From the NCBI RefSeq assembly GCF_017808105.1, contig NZ_JADBHF010000001.1, forward strand, positions 434,001 through 498,000: 64,000 nt of DNA. The letters run 5' to 3'. Of this stretch, positions 7,245 to 15,800 are shown piece after piece; the stretch's first letter is position 1; the number at the start of each line of letters is the position of its first letter. The translations under genes were made by a program, and so were the position numbers. Under the pieces are notes generated by a model. It saw only the letters and a program-made list of their open reading frames with translations. It made no database searches and had not been told where the DNA came from. Source of the DNA: Brevibacterium renqingii. GTDB lineage: Bacteria > Actinomycetota > Actinomycetes > Actinomycetales > Brevibacteriaceae.

Positions 7245-9922
7245 CCGGTCAAGCGAACCTGCACCGCCCACCTCTTCTGGGTCGGGAGGAAGAGCTGCGG
7301 GTCATCGAGCAGTCGTTGACCGACTCGTCCGTGGTCGGCATCCTCATCAACGGTGATGCCGGAATGGGCAAGACCCGTTTGGCGAGGGAAATCCATCGGC
7401 GACGAGGCGGGCAGGAGACTTGGCTGCGTGCGGATCGAGTGCTGAGCGCGACACCCTTCGGCGTGTTTGCGATGATCGTCGACCTTGACGATCCGGTCGG
7501 TCTGCCCAAGCGAGTGCTCGAAGCGTTGGCCGGAGGTGCTCAGACTCCGACTGTGTTCGTCGACAACGCCCACCATCTCGATGCGCGCAGTCTGCGTCTC
7601 CTCACGCAGCTGGCCTCTGACGGTACGATTCGGATCGTAGCGATGACGCGCCACTCCGCTGTCAGGAACTCTTGGCCATTCGCCGAACTCGTCGACGAAC
7701 AGGCCATGGCCCAGATGACTCTCGACCCGCTGACCGCTGAGGATCTGCGCAATGCGGTCGAGTACAGCTTCGGAGGAATAGCAGCCCAGGCGGTATTGGA
7801 CATCTTCGATTTCCACTCCGGATGCAATCCCGGCAAATTGTTCGAACTCCTCGCATACTGCAAGCGGAAGAATCGACTGCTGCTGCGGAACGGCGTCGTC
7901 ATACTCGATGGACTCGATACGGACTTCGACAGTCGGGCGCGTGATTTCGCCCGTATTGATCTGGAGCAGTACTCGGACGAGGAGAGGACCGCACTCGAGC
8001 TTGTGGTCATGGCAGGTGAGATCGAGATCGAACTCATGCTTTCTCTCGGGCTCGGAGCGGCGGCAGATCGGCTCGTCGACCTCGGCGACCTGCGGATCGT
8101 CAGTGACACCAGCCGTGCCTACGTCGCGCGCGAGCACCACGCATCCGAGACGATTCGTGTGAGCATTCCCATCGGACGCAGCCGAAAGTGGTATGACATC
8201 GTCCGCGACTATCCGGACAGTCCGAGCGAAAGATCTCAGATGCTCCGGACAGAATGGGCATTGGGCTGCGGAATCGACCTGGACCAACGGGAGATCATCG
8301 CTGCCGCGATGACCGCGATCGAATCGGCCGAGTGGCATCGTGCCCTGCGGATCATGGCCGATGTCCCCACGAGCAGCCTGAGCGCCGCGGAACTCTTCGA
8401 GCTGGCGTACCTCTACTGCAACGTCGGGCAGGTCGAGCTCGGACTCGACCTGCTCGCACATTGCCTGCATAAAGCGTGCTGTCCTGGACTCGTGGTCACT
8501 GCTGCCGTCGTCTGGGGCAACCGGCAGACCACGCATCGTTCCGTGGCTCTCGAAGCGACGGACTTCATAGCCGCACTCGACAGAATGGCCGGATACGAAA
8601 GTGAGTGCTGCTCCGGAGGGACCTGCGCCACCCATTTCGCGGAGCGCACCCAGGCGGCGAAATGGTACGCAGCCGATAGTCTCAGCGCCGATGCAGCTAA
8701 AAGTCTGCTCCAGACGATTCGTTCCGTCGTCGGCTCCGGCAGCCAACATGATCAGGAGTCGCTCTCTCGACGCCCTGACGGGGATCTGCTGCGCAGGCAT
8801 GCTCTCGACGATTCCCTTCCCGATATGTACCGAATGGCTGCGGGATTGGTCTGCGGCTCCTTCGAGCTGGAGAGGGGCCGACCTGGAAAAGCTGTCGAGA
8901 TGCTCACCCTCGTGAAGCGCGAGCTCCGTTCATTGGGTATGGAGAACATGATCCTGGGAATGCTTGACGCCCGCACCCAGATGGAGCGGGGAGACCTCGC
9001 CGCAGCCCGACGTTCACTGCAGGCGCCGCGAACGAACGACATCGCCCAGCTGGCAGCGCGGAGCGGGGCCGGCGACATCATGCAAGCAGAGATTCTGCTG
9101 CGTGAAGGCCAGATAGAATCGTCGCTGCGATTCGCTCGCGCGGGTGTCGAGGCACTGGACTATTGGAACCAGTCGACTGCCCTCGCTGCCGCACTGGGGC
9201 TGGCCCAGTACGTCGCCACGCTCAATGGAGAGTCGCAGATGGCAGCTGAGTTCGATGTACGCTTCGTTCGCCTCGTCCGTCCCAGCTTCCAGATGGAATA
9301 CAGGCGAGCATCCGTGTATGCGCTCATCGCCCGCCGATTGCGCAACTCCGATTCGGAAGCCGAGAGAGAGCTGAATCAGATGCTCGCGGATGCTGAGAGG
9401 GAAGAGGTCTTCGGAATAGCCGCCCAGATCCGCTATCTGCTCTTTCGCCACTTCGGTGAGGCTGATTCGGAATCGATGTGTCGCCTCGCAGCATCGGGGG
9501 AGGGACAGGAATTCCGATTCCTGGGAGCAGTGGGAGCGGCACTGCGGGAGAGAGACGCGGCGAGCCTGCTGCAGATCGCCGAGGAGCAACGTTCGTCGGC
9601 ACCTGACGTTGCCGCACGATGTGTGCAACTGGCGAAGGACCGTCTCAAACATCGAGGCAGCGTGCCGTCGACGATTGTCTCCTCTGAGCTGCCGGTCGAG
9701 CTGACGGAACGAGAACGGGAGATCTGCGGACTTATAGTCAAGGGCCGATCGAACGCCGAGATCGCCGAACAGCTCGGAGCTGCCGTTCGTACCGTGGAAG
9801 GGCATGCCTACCGCCTCTACCGAAAGTTGGGAATCACTCGCCGACACCAAGTCGCCGAGGCTTTTGCACGGCTGAATATAGACGTCGCAGGAAGAACGAT
9901 GCAGAAGACCGACAGTTCGTGA
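7241..9922 (+). CDS. Giant STAND-ATPase LuxR-family transcriptional regulator (second of tandem pair)
   Basis: An 893-aa paralogue of the preceding regulator in architecture. The ATG at 7241 is chosen because it overlaps the upstream stop (ATGA), has GGAGGG 5 bases before it, and places the LLGREEEL motif that opens STAND ATPase heads at residue 12. Walker A is GDAGMGKT (38-45), Walker B is TVFVDNAH (Asp about 108), and the C-terminal LuxR domain reads LTEREREICGLIVKGRSN with the recognition helix around AAVRTVEGH. The helical arm carries two Cys-rich patches, CLHKACC at about 409 and ECCSGGTC at about 455, not seen in the first regulator. A tandem, coupled pair of such regulators suggests hetero-oligomer formation or two linked inputs. 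The target genes are unknown. Confidence 0.9.
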   Translation: MTGQANLHRPPLLGREEELRVIEQSLTDSSVVGILINGDAGMGKTRLAREIHRRRGGQETWLRADRVLSATPFGVFAMIVDLDDPVGLPKRVLEALAGGAQTPTVFVDNAHHLDARSLRLLTQLASDGTIRIVAMTRHSAVRNSWPFAELVDEQAMAQMTLDPLTAEDLRNAVEYSFGGIAAQAVLDIFDFHSGCNPGKLFELLAYCKRKNRLLLRNGVVILDGLDTDFDSRARDFARIDLEQYSDEERTALELVVMAGEIEIELMLSLGLGAAADRLVDLGDLRIVSDTSRAYVAREHHASETIRVSIPIGRSRKWYDIVRDYPDSPSERSQMLRTEWALGCGIDLDQREIIAAAMTAIESAEWHRALRIMADVPTSSLSAAELFELAYLYCNVGQVELGLDLLAHCLHKACCPGLVVTAAVVWGNRQTTHRSVALEATDFIAALDRMAGYESECCSGGTCATHFAERTQAAKWYAADSLSADAAKSLLQTIRSVVGSGSQHDQESLSRRPDGDLLRRHALDDSLPDMYRMAAGLVCGSFELERGRPGKAVEMLTLVKRELRSLGMENMILGMLDARTQMERGDLAAARRSLQAPRTNDIAQLAARSGAGDIMQAEILLREGQIESSLRFARAGVEALDYWNQSTALAAALGLAQYVATLNGESQMAAEFDVRFVRLVRPSFQMEYRRASVYALIARRLRNSDSEAERELNQMLADAEREEVFGIAAQIRYLLFRHFGEADSESMCRLAASGEGQEFRFLGAVGAALRERDAASLLQIAEEQRSSAPDVAARCVQLAKDRLKHRGSVPSTIVSSELPVELTEREREICGLIVKGRSNAEIAEQLGAAVRTVEGHAYRLYRKLGITRRHQVAEAFARLNIDVAGRTMQKTDSS

Positions 9923-10250
9923 TCTGCTGCGTTTCGGCGCACGGCCGCAGCGTGAGCTGGGCAGCCGGCACTTCAGCGGTGCCTCGAAGGCGAGTGGCGC
10001 TCACTGGAAAGCGGAGACGCCGTCGCACAGTGCTTTCGGTAAACCGCAAAGATCCCTGCAACCGGCCGGTGGAGAGCTGTTGTGAAGCTATTCTGAAAAG
10101 GCATCGGGAACTCCCGCTTCGAATGCTGATACCAGGCGATATGGCCTGAGTGCTTCGTCGAAGAATTCCTTGTCGGACATGGTGATTTCGACCTGCAGGC
10201 GAGTACCCGATGAGTCGTCCAACAGGAGCCGCGAGTGTCGGGAGAGATCA
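9923..10250. other. 328-bp intergenic region
   Basis: No gene is convincing here. It separates the regulator pair from the ATP-grasp gene. A short CTTCG-T-CGAAG palindrome lies at 10153-10163, and a 14-codon ATG frame (10210-10254) ends by overlapping the proposed TTG start of the ATP-grasp gene. It has no good ribosome-binding site, so I treat it as chance. Confidence 0.45.
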
Positions 10251-11333
10251 TTGAGAGCTGAAGATGCGCCGATCGTGATCGGCTCCGCCGGGCGAAGGCT
10301 CTATCTCATCGACTGGTTTCGAACGGCGCTGGAGACACTCGGACTCAACGGTCGAATCATCATCGCCGAGAACGATCCCACCAGCGCAGCGGCATCCTAC
10401 GGCGATGAGATGCGTCTGCTGCCGCCCTACACCGATCCGTCTTACGCCGATGAGCTCCTACGGCTCGTCGATGAGTTCGAACCTAAGCTCTTCCTGTCCG
10501 CGAACGATTACGAGCTGATGCATCTGCACGTGGACACGAATATCGCCACTGGTCTGCGGGAGAGGGGGATTTTCGTCCCCGGGGTCTCGCCCGCCTGGCA
10601 GAAGGGTTGCGCAGACAAGCTCCGCATGGCGCGCATGCTCGAAGAAATCGATGTGAATACCCCGACAACCGTCACGGGGAATGAACTTGATCGGCTCCTG
10701 GACTTGACGGGCTCATCCGGAGAGTTCGTGGTCAAACATCGATTCGGCTCTCGCTCCTCCGGGTTGGCCGTTGTCACCGCGAATCGCCTCGAGGAAGCGG
10801 TCATCAGTTCTGCGAGAAGCGTCAGACGCCGGGCTGACGGTGCTGATGCCCTCGATGAGGTCATTGTCCAGCCGCGTGTGCCGGGCAGCGAATACGGAGT
10901 GGACATCGTTGCGAGTCTCGTGGACGGAGGAGGCCTGACCGGGGTGTTCGCCCGACGCAAGCTTCGGATGCGCGCGGGGGAGACCGACAAAGCCGTGACC
11001 GTCGCCCCGGAACCTTTCACAGAAGCCGCGGTGAAGATCGCTCGCGCTGCAGAATTGTCTGGGCTCATCGACATGGATATCTTCCTCGACGACGTCGGTA
11101 TGGCTTCGGTGATCGACATCAATCCTCGGTTCGGAGGAGGCTACCCTTTCGTGCACCTCGCTGGGGCCGATGTCCCTCGATACTATCTGAGCCAGATCTT
11201 CGGGCTCACGATCGACTCGACCTGGCGAGACTACGAATACGGGGTCGTCGCTGCCAAATATCAGGAGACCCGTGTGACCGCTCGTGGACAGCAAAGTGAC
11301 GATTCGACAAGGTCTGCCGTCGAAGTCGCTTAG
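10251..11333 (+). CDS. ATP-grasp ligase, CarB/PylC-like
   Basis: A 360-aa protein starting at TTG 10251, chosen because GGAGAG lies 4 bases before it and because it places the family's N-terminal IVIGSAGRRLYLIDWF strand near the N terminus; upstream in-frame starts at 10170 and 10179 are possible. ATP-grasp features follow in order: the Rossmann-like N-domain, EFVVKHRFGSRSSGL (ATP-binding Lys and Gly-rich loop), EVIVQPRVPGSEYGVD (adenine-binding and hinge) and DINPRFGGGYPF (metal-binding Glu/Asn loop). Such enzymes form an acyl-phosphate and join it to an amine or other nucleophile. It stands 65 bases upstream of a PLP decarboxylase-like gene, suggesting that an amino acid is decarboxylated and ligated. 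Substrates are unknown. Confidence 0.85.
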   Translation: MRAEDAPIVIGSAGRRLYLIDWFRTALETLGLNGRIIIAENDPTSAAASYGDEMRLLPPYTDPSYADELLRLVDEFEPKLFLSANDYELMHLHVDTNIATGLRERGIFVPGVSPAWQKGCADKLRMARMLEEIDVNTPTTVTGNELDRLLDLTGSSGEFVVKHRFGSRSSGLAVVTANRLEEAVISSARSVRRRADGADALDEVIVQPRVPGSEYGVDIVASLVDGGGLTGVFARRKLRMRAGETDKAVTVAPEPFTEAAVKIARAAELSGLIDMDIFLDDVGMASVIDINPRFGGGYPFVHLAGADVPRYYLSQIFGLTIDSTWRDYEYGVVAAKYQETRVTARGQQSDDSTRSAVEVA

Positions 11334-11398
11334 ACCGCGGACTCCCTGGAGAGCGCAGAGGCGGTGAGCTCCCGTCTGCGCATTGATGAAAGGCAGAT

Positions 11399-12658
11399 AT
11401 GAGTTCCTCAGAACAACAACCGAGCACTGGCCCACCGACCCCTGCCTTCGTCATCGATGAGGCTGCCCTCGGAACTCTGGTGACGCGATTCCAAAAGGCA
11501 TTGGCGCAGCATTGGCCGAACTCCGTCATGTCCTATTCCGTCAAGACCAATTCGCTCCCGTGGCTGTTGAGCTACATGAAGCAGCGGGGGCTCTGGGCGG
11601 AAGTCGTCTCCGATTCCGAATACAAACTGGCACGTGCCCTCGGCTTCGCGCCGGAACGAATCGTGTACAACGGTCCCGTCAAAAGCCGCGCGCTTCTTCG
11701 CAGTGCGCTGTGCAGCGGCTCACTGACGAATCTGGACTCCGGCAGGGAGGTCAGGTGGGCTGCAGAACTGGCCAGAGAGAAACCTGATTTGGACGTACGA
11801 GTGGGCCTGCGCGTCAATTGGGACCTTGAGCGGCTGTGTCCCGGGGAGAGCACCGTGGGCGATAAGGCGAGTCGCTTCGGCTTCGACTTCGAGAACGGCA
11901 ACCTCGGTGAGGCCATCGGCGAATTAACCGAAGCCGGTGTGAGGGTCGCCGGGCTCCATATGCACCGCAACTCCCGCACGAGCAGTCCGAAAGTATTCCA
12001 GGCTTCTGCCGCAGTCGCCTCTGACATCATCTCAACTCTTGGACTCGACCTGGACTGGCTCGACATCGGTGGAGGATTCTTCGGCAGCCTGAATGACACC
12101 GAGCTGTTCGACCAGTACATCTCCAGCATCCGTGCGACCCTCAGCGGTGTCGTCGATCCCGGGCAGATTCGGTTAGTCATTGAGCCGGGAGGGTCGGTGA
12201 TCGCCGCTCCGGTCGAACTCCACGCGAAGGTGCTCGACGTCAAAGACATCGGGCGGCAGCGCTTCGTCATCACCGACACAAGCAGGGTTGATCTCGATCC
12301 GCTCTTCCGCAAGTCCACCCCTTTCGACATCTGCGCTGAGGCGGCTGTGCAGCAGACTCATCCTGAGCAGGTGATTGCCGGCTTCACCTGTATGGAAGAC
12401 GATCGGCTCATGGTACTCAGCGACTATCCGACTCTGAGCGAAGGTGATCGCATCGTCTTTCGAAGGGTCGGGGCATACACCATGGCTTACGGGTCCTCAT
12501 TCATCGAGTACCCTCCCGCCGTGTACCTTCGTCGCAATGATGGACTGCTCTCACTCATCCGGCCTCGCGGCGAGGTCGAGGATTACCTGCAGTCGAACCA
12601 CTGGAGGGACAGCCTGCCGGCATCCTCGACGGGATCGACGGCAATCGCAGCGAGCTGA
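11399..12658 (+). CDS. PLP-dependent amino-acid decarboxylase, LysA/ornithine-decarboxylase fold III
   Basis: A 419-aa alanine-racemase-fold decarboxylase. The PLP-binding lysine is Lys49 in MSYSVKTNS; other family marks are VAGLHMHRNS (ring-stacking His region), DIGGGF (phosphate-binding glycines), LVIEPGG, and the C-terminal GFTCMEDDRLM and GAYTMAYGSSF, which match the Cys-x-x-x-Asp and Tyr elements that complete the active site across the dimer. LysA, ornithine/arginine and carboxynorspermidine decarboxylases share these. The length equals a typical LysA, but the absence of other lysine genes and the neighbouring ATP-grasp ligase argue for a specialised pathway. AAAGG lies 5 bases before the ATG. 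The amino-acid substrate cannot be told from sequence. Confidence 0.87.
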   Translation: MSSSEQQPSTGPPTPAFVIDEAALGTLVTRFQKALAQHWPNSVMSYSVKTNSLPWLLSYMKQRGLWAEVVSDSEYKLARALGFAPERIVYNGPVKSRALLRSALCSGSLTNLDSGREVRWAAELAREKPDLDVRVGLRVNWDLERLCPGESTVGDKASRFGFDFENGNLGEAIGELTEAGVRVAGLHMHRNSRTSSPKVFQASAAVASDIISTLGLDLDWLDIGGGFFGSLNDTELFDQYISSIRATLSGVVDPGQIRLVIEPGGSVIAAPVELHAKVLDVKDIGRQRFVITDTSRVDLDPLFRKSTPFDICAEAAVQQTHPEQVIAGFTCMEDDRLMVLSDYPTLSEGDRIVFRRVGAYTMAYGSSFIEYPPAVYLRRNDGLLSLIRPRGEVEDYLQSNHWRDSLPASSTGSTAIAAS

Positions 12659-12767
12659 TCACTCTCACTGTGCGGTCCCAAGGTGCGGGTGCACGAACGT
12701 CCGGGCCAGCAGCTGAGTGTGACTGAGTACCTGCGCCAGTGCTGTCCCGATCATTACTGAGTACTGA

Positions 12768-12783
12768 CCCGAACATGTCCGGG
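12768..12783. promoter_or_regulatory. Candidate operator: CCCGAACATGTCCGGG near-palindrome
   Basis: A 16-base imperfect palindrome with an ACATGT core and one mismatched pair, about 115 bases upstream of the third LuxR regulator. An ACTGAGTAC word is repeated directly at 12722 and 12756 just before it. Together these look like a regulatory region, but no binding protein can be named. Confidence 0.35.
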
Positions 12784-12828
12784 CATGACCACCTGTCCAC
12801 GGCTCGGCCGCCGCACGAGCATGAGGTC

Positions 12829-12900
12829 ATGGACACCACAACGACTCTGCGCGCGCGATCACACGTCGACGAAGACTCGGACACGAAGCGGGGATCATGA
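12829..12900 (+). CDS. Possible 23-codon leader ORF coupled to the third LuxR regulator
   Basis: ATG at 12829 opens a 23-aa frame (MDTTTTLRARSHVDEDSDTK...) whose TGA overlaps the regulator's ATG at 12897 in an ATGA. A GAGG lies only 3 bases upstream of its start, so initiation would be weak. The product is short, hydrophilic and resembles nothing I know. It may serve only to couple translation, or be chance. Confidence 0.3.
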   Translation: MDTTTTLRARSHVDEDSDTKRGS

Positions 12901-15584
12901 TGACTGTGCAGATCCGTCGCGCCGAACTCGATCAGATGCGCACTCTGTTGGAGAGGCATAGTGCGGTCGCCGTCATCGGTCCTCCGGGGATGGGCGGCGA
13001 AGAGATGCTCGCGACACTGGAGGCCGATGCCGATGGGCCCGTCATCAGGGTTCCGATCGGGCAGGCCGAAGACGCGAGGCCCTACGCGGGACTGGAGATC
13101 ATCTTCTCTGCACTGAGAGCGCTGGAGCCGAAGAGCTTCGGGTCTGTCCTCCTCGACAGCCGACTGCGGATGGACTCCGGCGAGGACACGACAGCTGTCC
13201 TGAACATCGCCGACGAGGTAACACGTCGGATCGGCAGTCTGGATCTGGAGCACACGACCCTGGCGATCGTGCCCGATGCCGACGCCATGGATCGGTCGTC
13301 ACAACTGGTTCTGGGTCATCTGCTTCGTCGCATCGCGGGAAGTCGGCTGAGGTTCGCGGTTTCGACCGGCGAGCTCAGTCCGAGCAGCCTGCTTGCCGGC
13401 GTCCCGAGCGTGGCACTCAAGCGCGCAAGCGATCGACAGATGACGGCTCTGGCGGACAGACTGACGGGTGGTCGAATAGCCGCTGGAGTCGCCGCGACGG
13501 TGGTCCGCACCGCTTCGGGCCGTCCCTCCGCACTGCATGGAATGATCGAGCGTCTGCCGCGGAACCAGATGGAGGGGGACCAGGCTCTCGACCTGCCTCT
13601 GCGAGTCGGATCGGACGCCGCGGGCATGGTCAAAGCTGCGATGGGGGGTCTCAGCGAAGGCGCGGAAGGACTCTTGAGCCTGATGTCTTTGGCCCCGCTG
13701 TCTCCGCGGCCGGCCGTTCTCGTGAACTCTCACGACAGCTTGGAGTGGTTCGCGGAACTGGAATCTCGCGGCCTCGTTGAAAGAGACGGAGCATACAGCC
13801 GCTGTTCGCAGGAGCTGATTCGAGCCATCAGGCACGGGCAGTCGAACGCAGATTCACGTCTGAGCGGCCATATGCTGCTGGCGCGGCGCTGCGAAGGAAT
13901 CTACCCGGAATTGCAGCATTGGCACCGTTCCTTCTTCGAAGCCACCGACGAGACGCCGCTGACCCTCATCGACGATGCTCGTCGTCTGGTGGAACAGGGC
14001 ATGGTGTGGGCGGGAGCCGAATTCGCGGAGCGGGCGATGGCCCTGGGCCCGGACACCGAGGGTGCTTCCTCCCTTCTGAACGACCTGGCCGAGCGGCTGA
14101 TAGACCGCGGGCAGATCAGCTTCGCCCTTCGATACCTCGACTATGCCGCCCGCAGCGGCTCCGTCAAGGACTCGCTCCGAGCGCGGGCTCTTCGGATCTG
14201 GGCCGAGTTCCTCTCCCACCAGTCGGTTCCGCTTCGTCTGCGGAATCAATGGAGCAGAAGCGAGGTCGCAGAGGCGCCTATGGAGGTCGCCCACCTGCAG
14301 GTGATCATCGGACTGTGCCACGCGCTGCGACGAGAAACGGCCGAGGCCCAGGAGTTGCTGGAGACCGCGCGCAGCCTTGGTGCCCATTTCGACAAGCAGT
14401 CCCGCGAGCTGTCCGTCTTCCTCGGCATTCTGCTCGAATGCGGGCGCGGACTCGATGGACGTGCGATTGAGGCATTCCAGAACCTCGACGCCACCGACGA
14501 AGCTGCTCCCATCAGTCTGCTTCTGCTGTCCCTCGGGCTCATGCTGACGGAGAACTATGATTCTGCGCTGGCGACCCTGGACTGCCTTGACGACGGTGAA
14601 GGCCGCGGAGAGGCCTGGGACGTTCAGTCCCTGTGCATGCGCGCCGAGATCGCGATTCGGCGCGGTGACATCGGTCTTGCGATCGCGCTCATCGACAGAT
14701 GTGCTTCAGCCATCGACGTCGAGCAGGCGATCCGCCGTGACCGGCTTCTGCTTCTAAGGTGTTGGAGCCTCCTTGCACAAGGACGTGCCAGCGACGCGGA
14801 GGGCGTCGAGTGCGAGCTCACCGCTCATGCGATGGCTTCACAGAATCGCAGCCTGCTGGCTGAGCTCAACGCGCTCCAGGGCAACTATCTTCTTCGTGTC
14901 GGACTCCCAGCCGAGGCGGTGCGCCATCTCCACCGATGTGAAGAACTCGCTTCGAATGAACTCAATCCCAATATCATCCGGTACGAGCCCGATCTCATCG
15001 AAGCTCTACTGGCGATCGGCCGGCGGGAGCACGCCGGAATGCTGGTCCAAGTCTTACACGGAAAGGTCGAGAAGGCTCCGTCACGGTGGGCCGCCCTGGC
15101 CCTGGAACGGTCCCGCTTCCTGCTGCTTCCCACAGACGACGGGCTGGCAGCCATGGGACGCCTGCTCGGTTCATGGCGTCCCGAAGACTCTCAGTTCGAG
15201 AAGGGGGTGACGCTGCTGGTCATGGTCCGAAAGCTTGCCGAATCAGGGGCCACCGCGGCTGCCGCGGAGAGATCCCGCTTGGCAGTGGGCGTTTTCCGGG
15301 AGGTCGGATCCGAGCTTCTCGCCGCAGCAGTGCGCCTTGAACCCACTGAACCTCCCGCACAGCCTGCGCGCAACACTCTCTTGGACGTGCTGACCCCCGA
15401 TGAGCGAGAAGTGGTCGGATTGGTGAGCGAAGGACTGAAGAATCGGGAGATCGCATCGCAGATCTTCGTCTCCCTGCGCACCGTTGAGCTGAGGCTGACT
15501 TCCGTATACCGCAAGCTCGAAGTCAGCTCGCGCACCGAACTCATCGCCCGACTGGCCAGGGAACCCGAGCTCCCTGTGGCATGA
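12897..15584 (+). CDS. Giant LuxR-family regulator with degenerate STAND ATPase motifs
   Basis: An 895-aa protein with the same layout as the tandem regulators upstream: ATPase-like head, long helical repeats and a C-terminal LuxR domain (LTPDEREVVGLVSEGLKNRE, then FVSLRTVELRL). The P-loop, however, reads GPPGMGGE at residues 28-35, so the invariant Lys and Ser/Thr are Gly and Glu. The Walker B strand LAIVPDAD has Pro at about 126 where the two neighbours have the conserved Asp. Binding and hydrolysis of ATP in the normal way is therefore unlikely. It could act as a constitutive regulator, be switched by ligand alone, or act as a partner that modulates the intact regulators. It precedes the exopolysaccharide genes on the same strand. 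Confidence 0.88.
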   Translation: MMTVQIRRAELDQMRTLLERHSAVAVIGPPGMGGEEMLATLEADADGPVIRVPIGQAEDARPYAGLEIIFSALRALEPKSFGSVLLDSRLRMDSGEDTTAVLNIADEVTRRIGSLDLEHTTLAIVPDADAMDRSSQLVLGHLLRRIAGSRLRFAVSTGELSPSSLLAGVPSVALKRASDRQMTALADRLTGGRIAAGVAATVVRTASGRPSALHGMIERLPRNQMEGDQALDLPLRVGSDAAGMVKAAMGGLSEGAEGLLSLMSLAPLSPRPAVLVNSHDSLEWFAELESRGLVERDGAYSRCSQELIRAIRHGQSNADSRLSGHMLLARRCEGIYPELQHWHRSFFEATDETPLTLIDDARRLVEQGMVWAGAEFAERAMALGPDTEGASSLLNDLAERLIDRGQISFALRYLDYAARSGSVKDSLRARALRIWAEFLSHQSVPLRLRNQWSRSEVAEAPMEVAHLQVIIGLCHALRRETAEAQELLETARSLGAHFDKQSRELSVFLGILLECGRGLDGRAIEAFQNLDATDEAAPISLLLLSLGLMLTENYDSALATLDCLDDGEGRGEAWDVQSLCMRAEIAIRRGDIGLAIALIDRCASAIDVEQAIRRDRLLLLRCWSLLAQGRASDAEGVECELTAHAMASQNRSLLAELNALQGNYLLRVGLPAEAVRHLHRCEELASNELNPNIIRYEPDLIEALLAIGRREHAGMLVQVLHGKVEKAPSRWAALALERSRFLLLPTDDGLAAMGRLLGSWRPEDSQFEKGVTLLVMVRKLAESGATAAAAERSRLAVGVFREVGSELLAAAVRLEPTEPPAQPARNTLLDVLTPDEREVVGLVSEGLKNREIASQIFVSLRTVELRLTSVYRKLEVSSRTELIARLAREPELPVA

Positions 15585-15701
15585 ATCCGAGAACAACCAC
15601 ATCAGATCAGCGGCAATCCGCAGGTTCGCCGCATGCCGATGTTCGAGGCGGGCACGGGTGCTTAGCCTGAGAATCAGCAGAGACAGAAGGAGAGAGTCAC
15701 T

Positions 15702-15800
15702 ATGCCGTCGACCGAAACGGATGGGTGCAGCGATGCGTGTGTCCTCCGACCCGATACCCCCACTCGGATCGTCGTTTCAACGGAGGACAACGGACAATGA
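15702..15800 (+). CDS. Candidate 32-aa small protein or leader peptide coupled to sugar transferase
   Basis: An ATG at 15702 with AAGGAG at 15687-15692 (spacing 9) opens a 32-codon frame. Its TGA at 15798-15800 overlaps the ATG of the sugar-transferase gene. The ribosome-binding site is among the best in this region, better placed than most of its neighbours. The peptide begins MPSTETDGCSDAC and has two Cys four residues apart, then is hydrophilic with no membrane segment. It could be a regulatory leader, a coupling ORF, or a small peptide product. No family is recognised. Confidence 0.5.
   Translation: MPSTETDGCSDACVLRPDTPTRIVVSTEDNGQ

Noticed and set aside
10210..10254. 14-codon ORF overlapping the ATP-grasp start
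   Set aside because: No ribosome-binding site and very short; overlap of this kind is common by chance.
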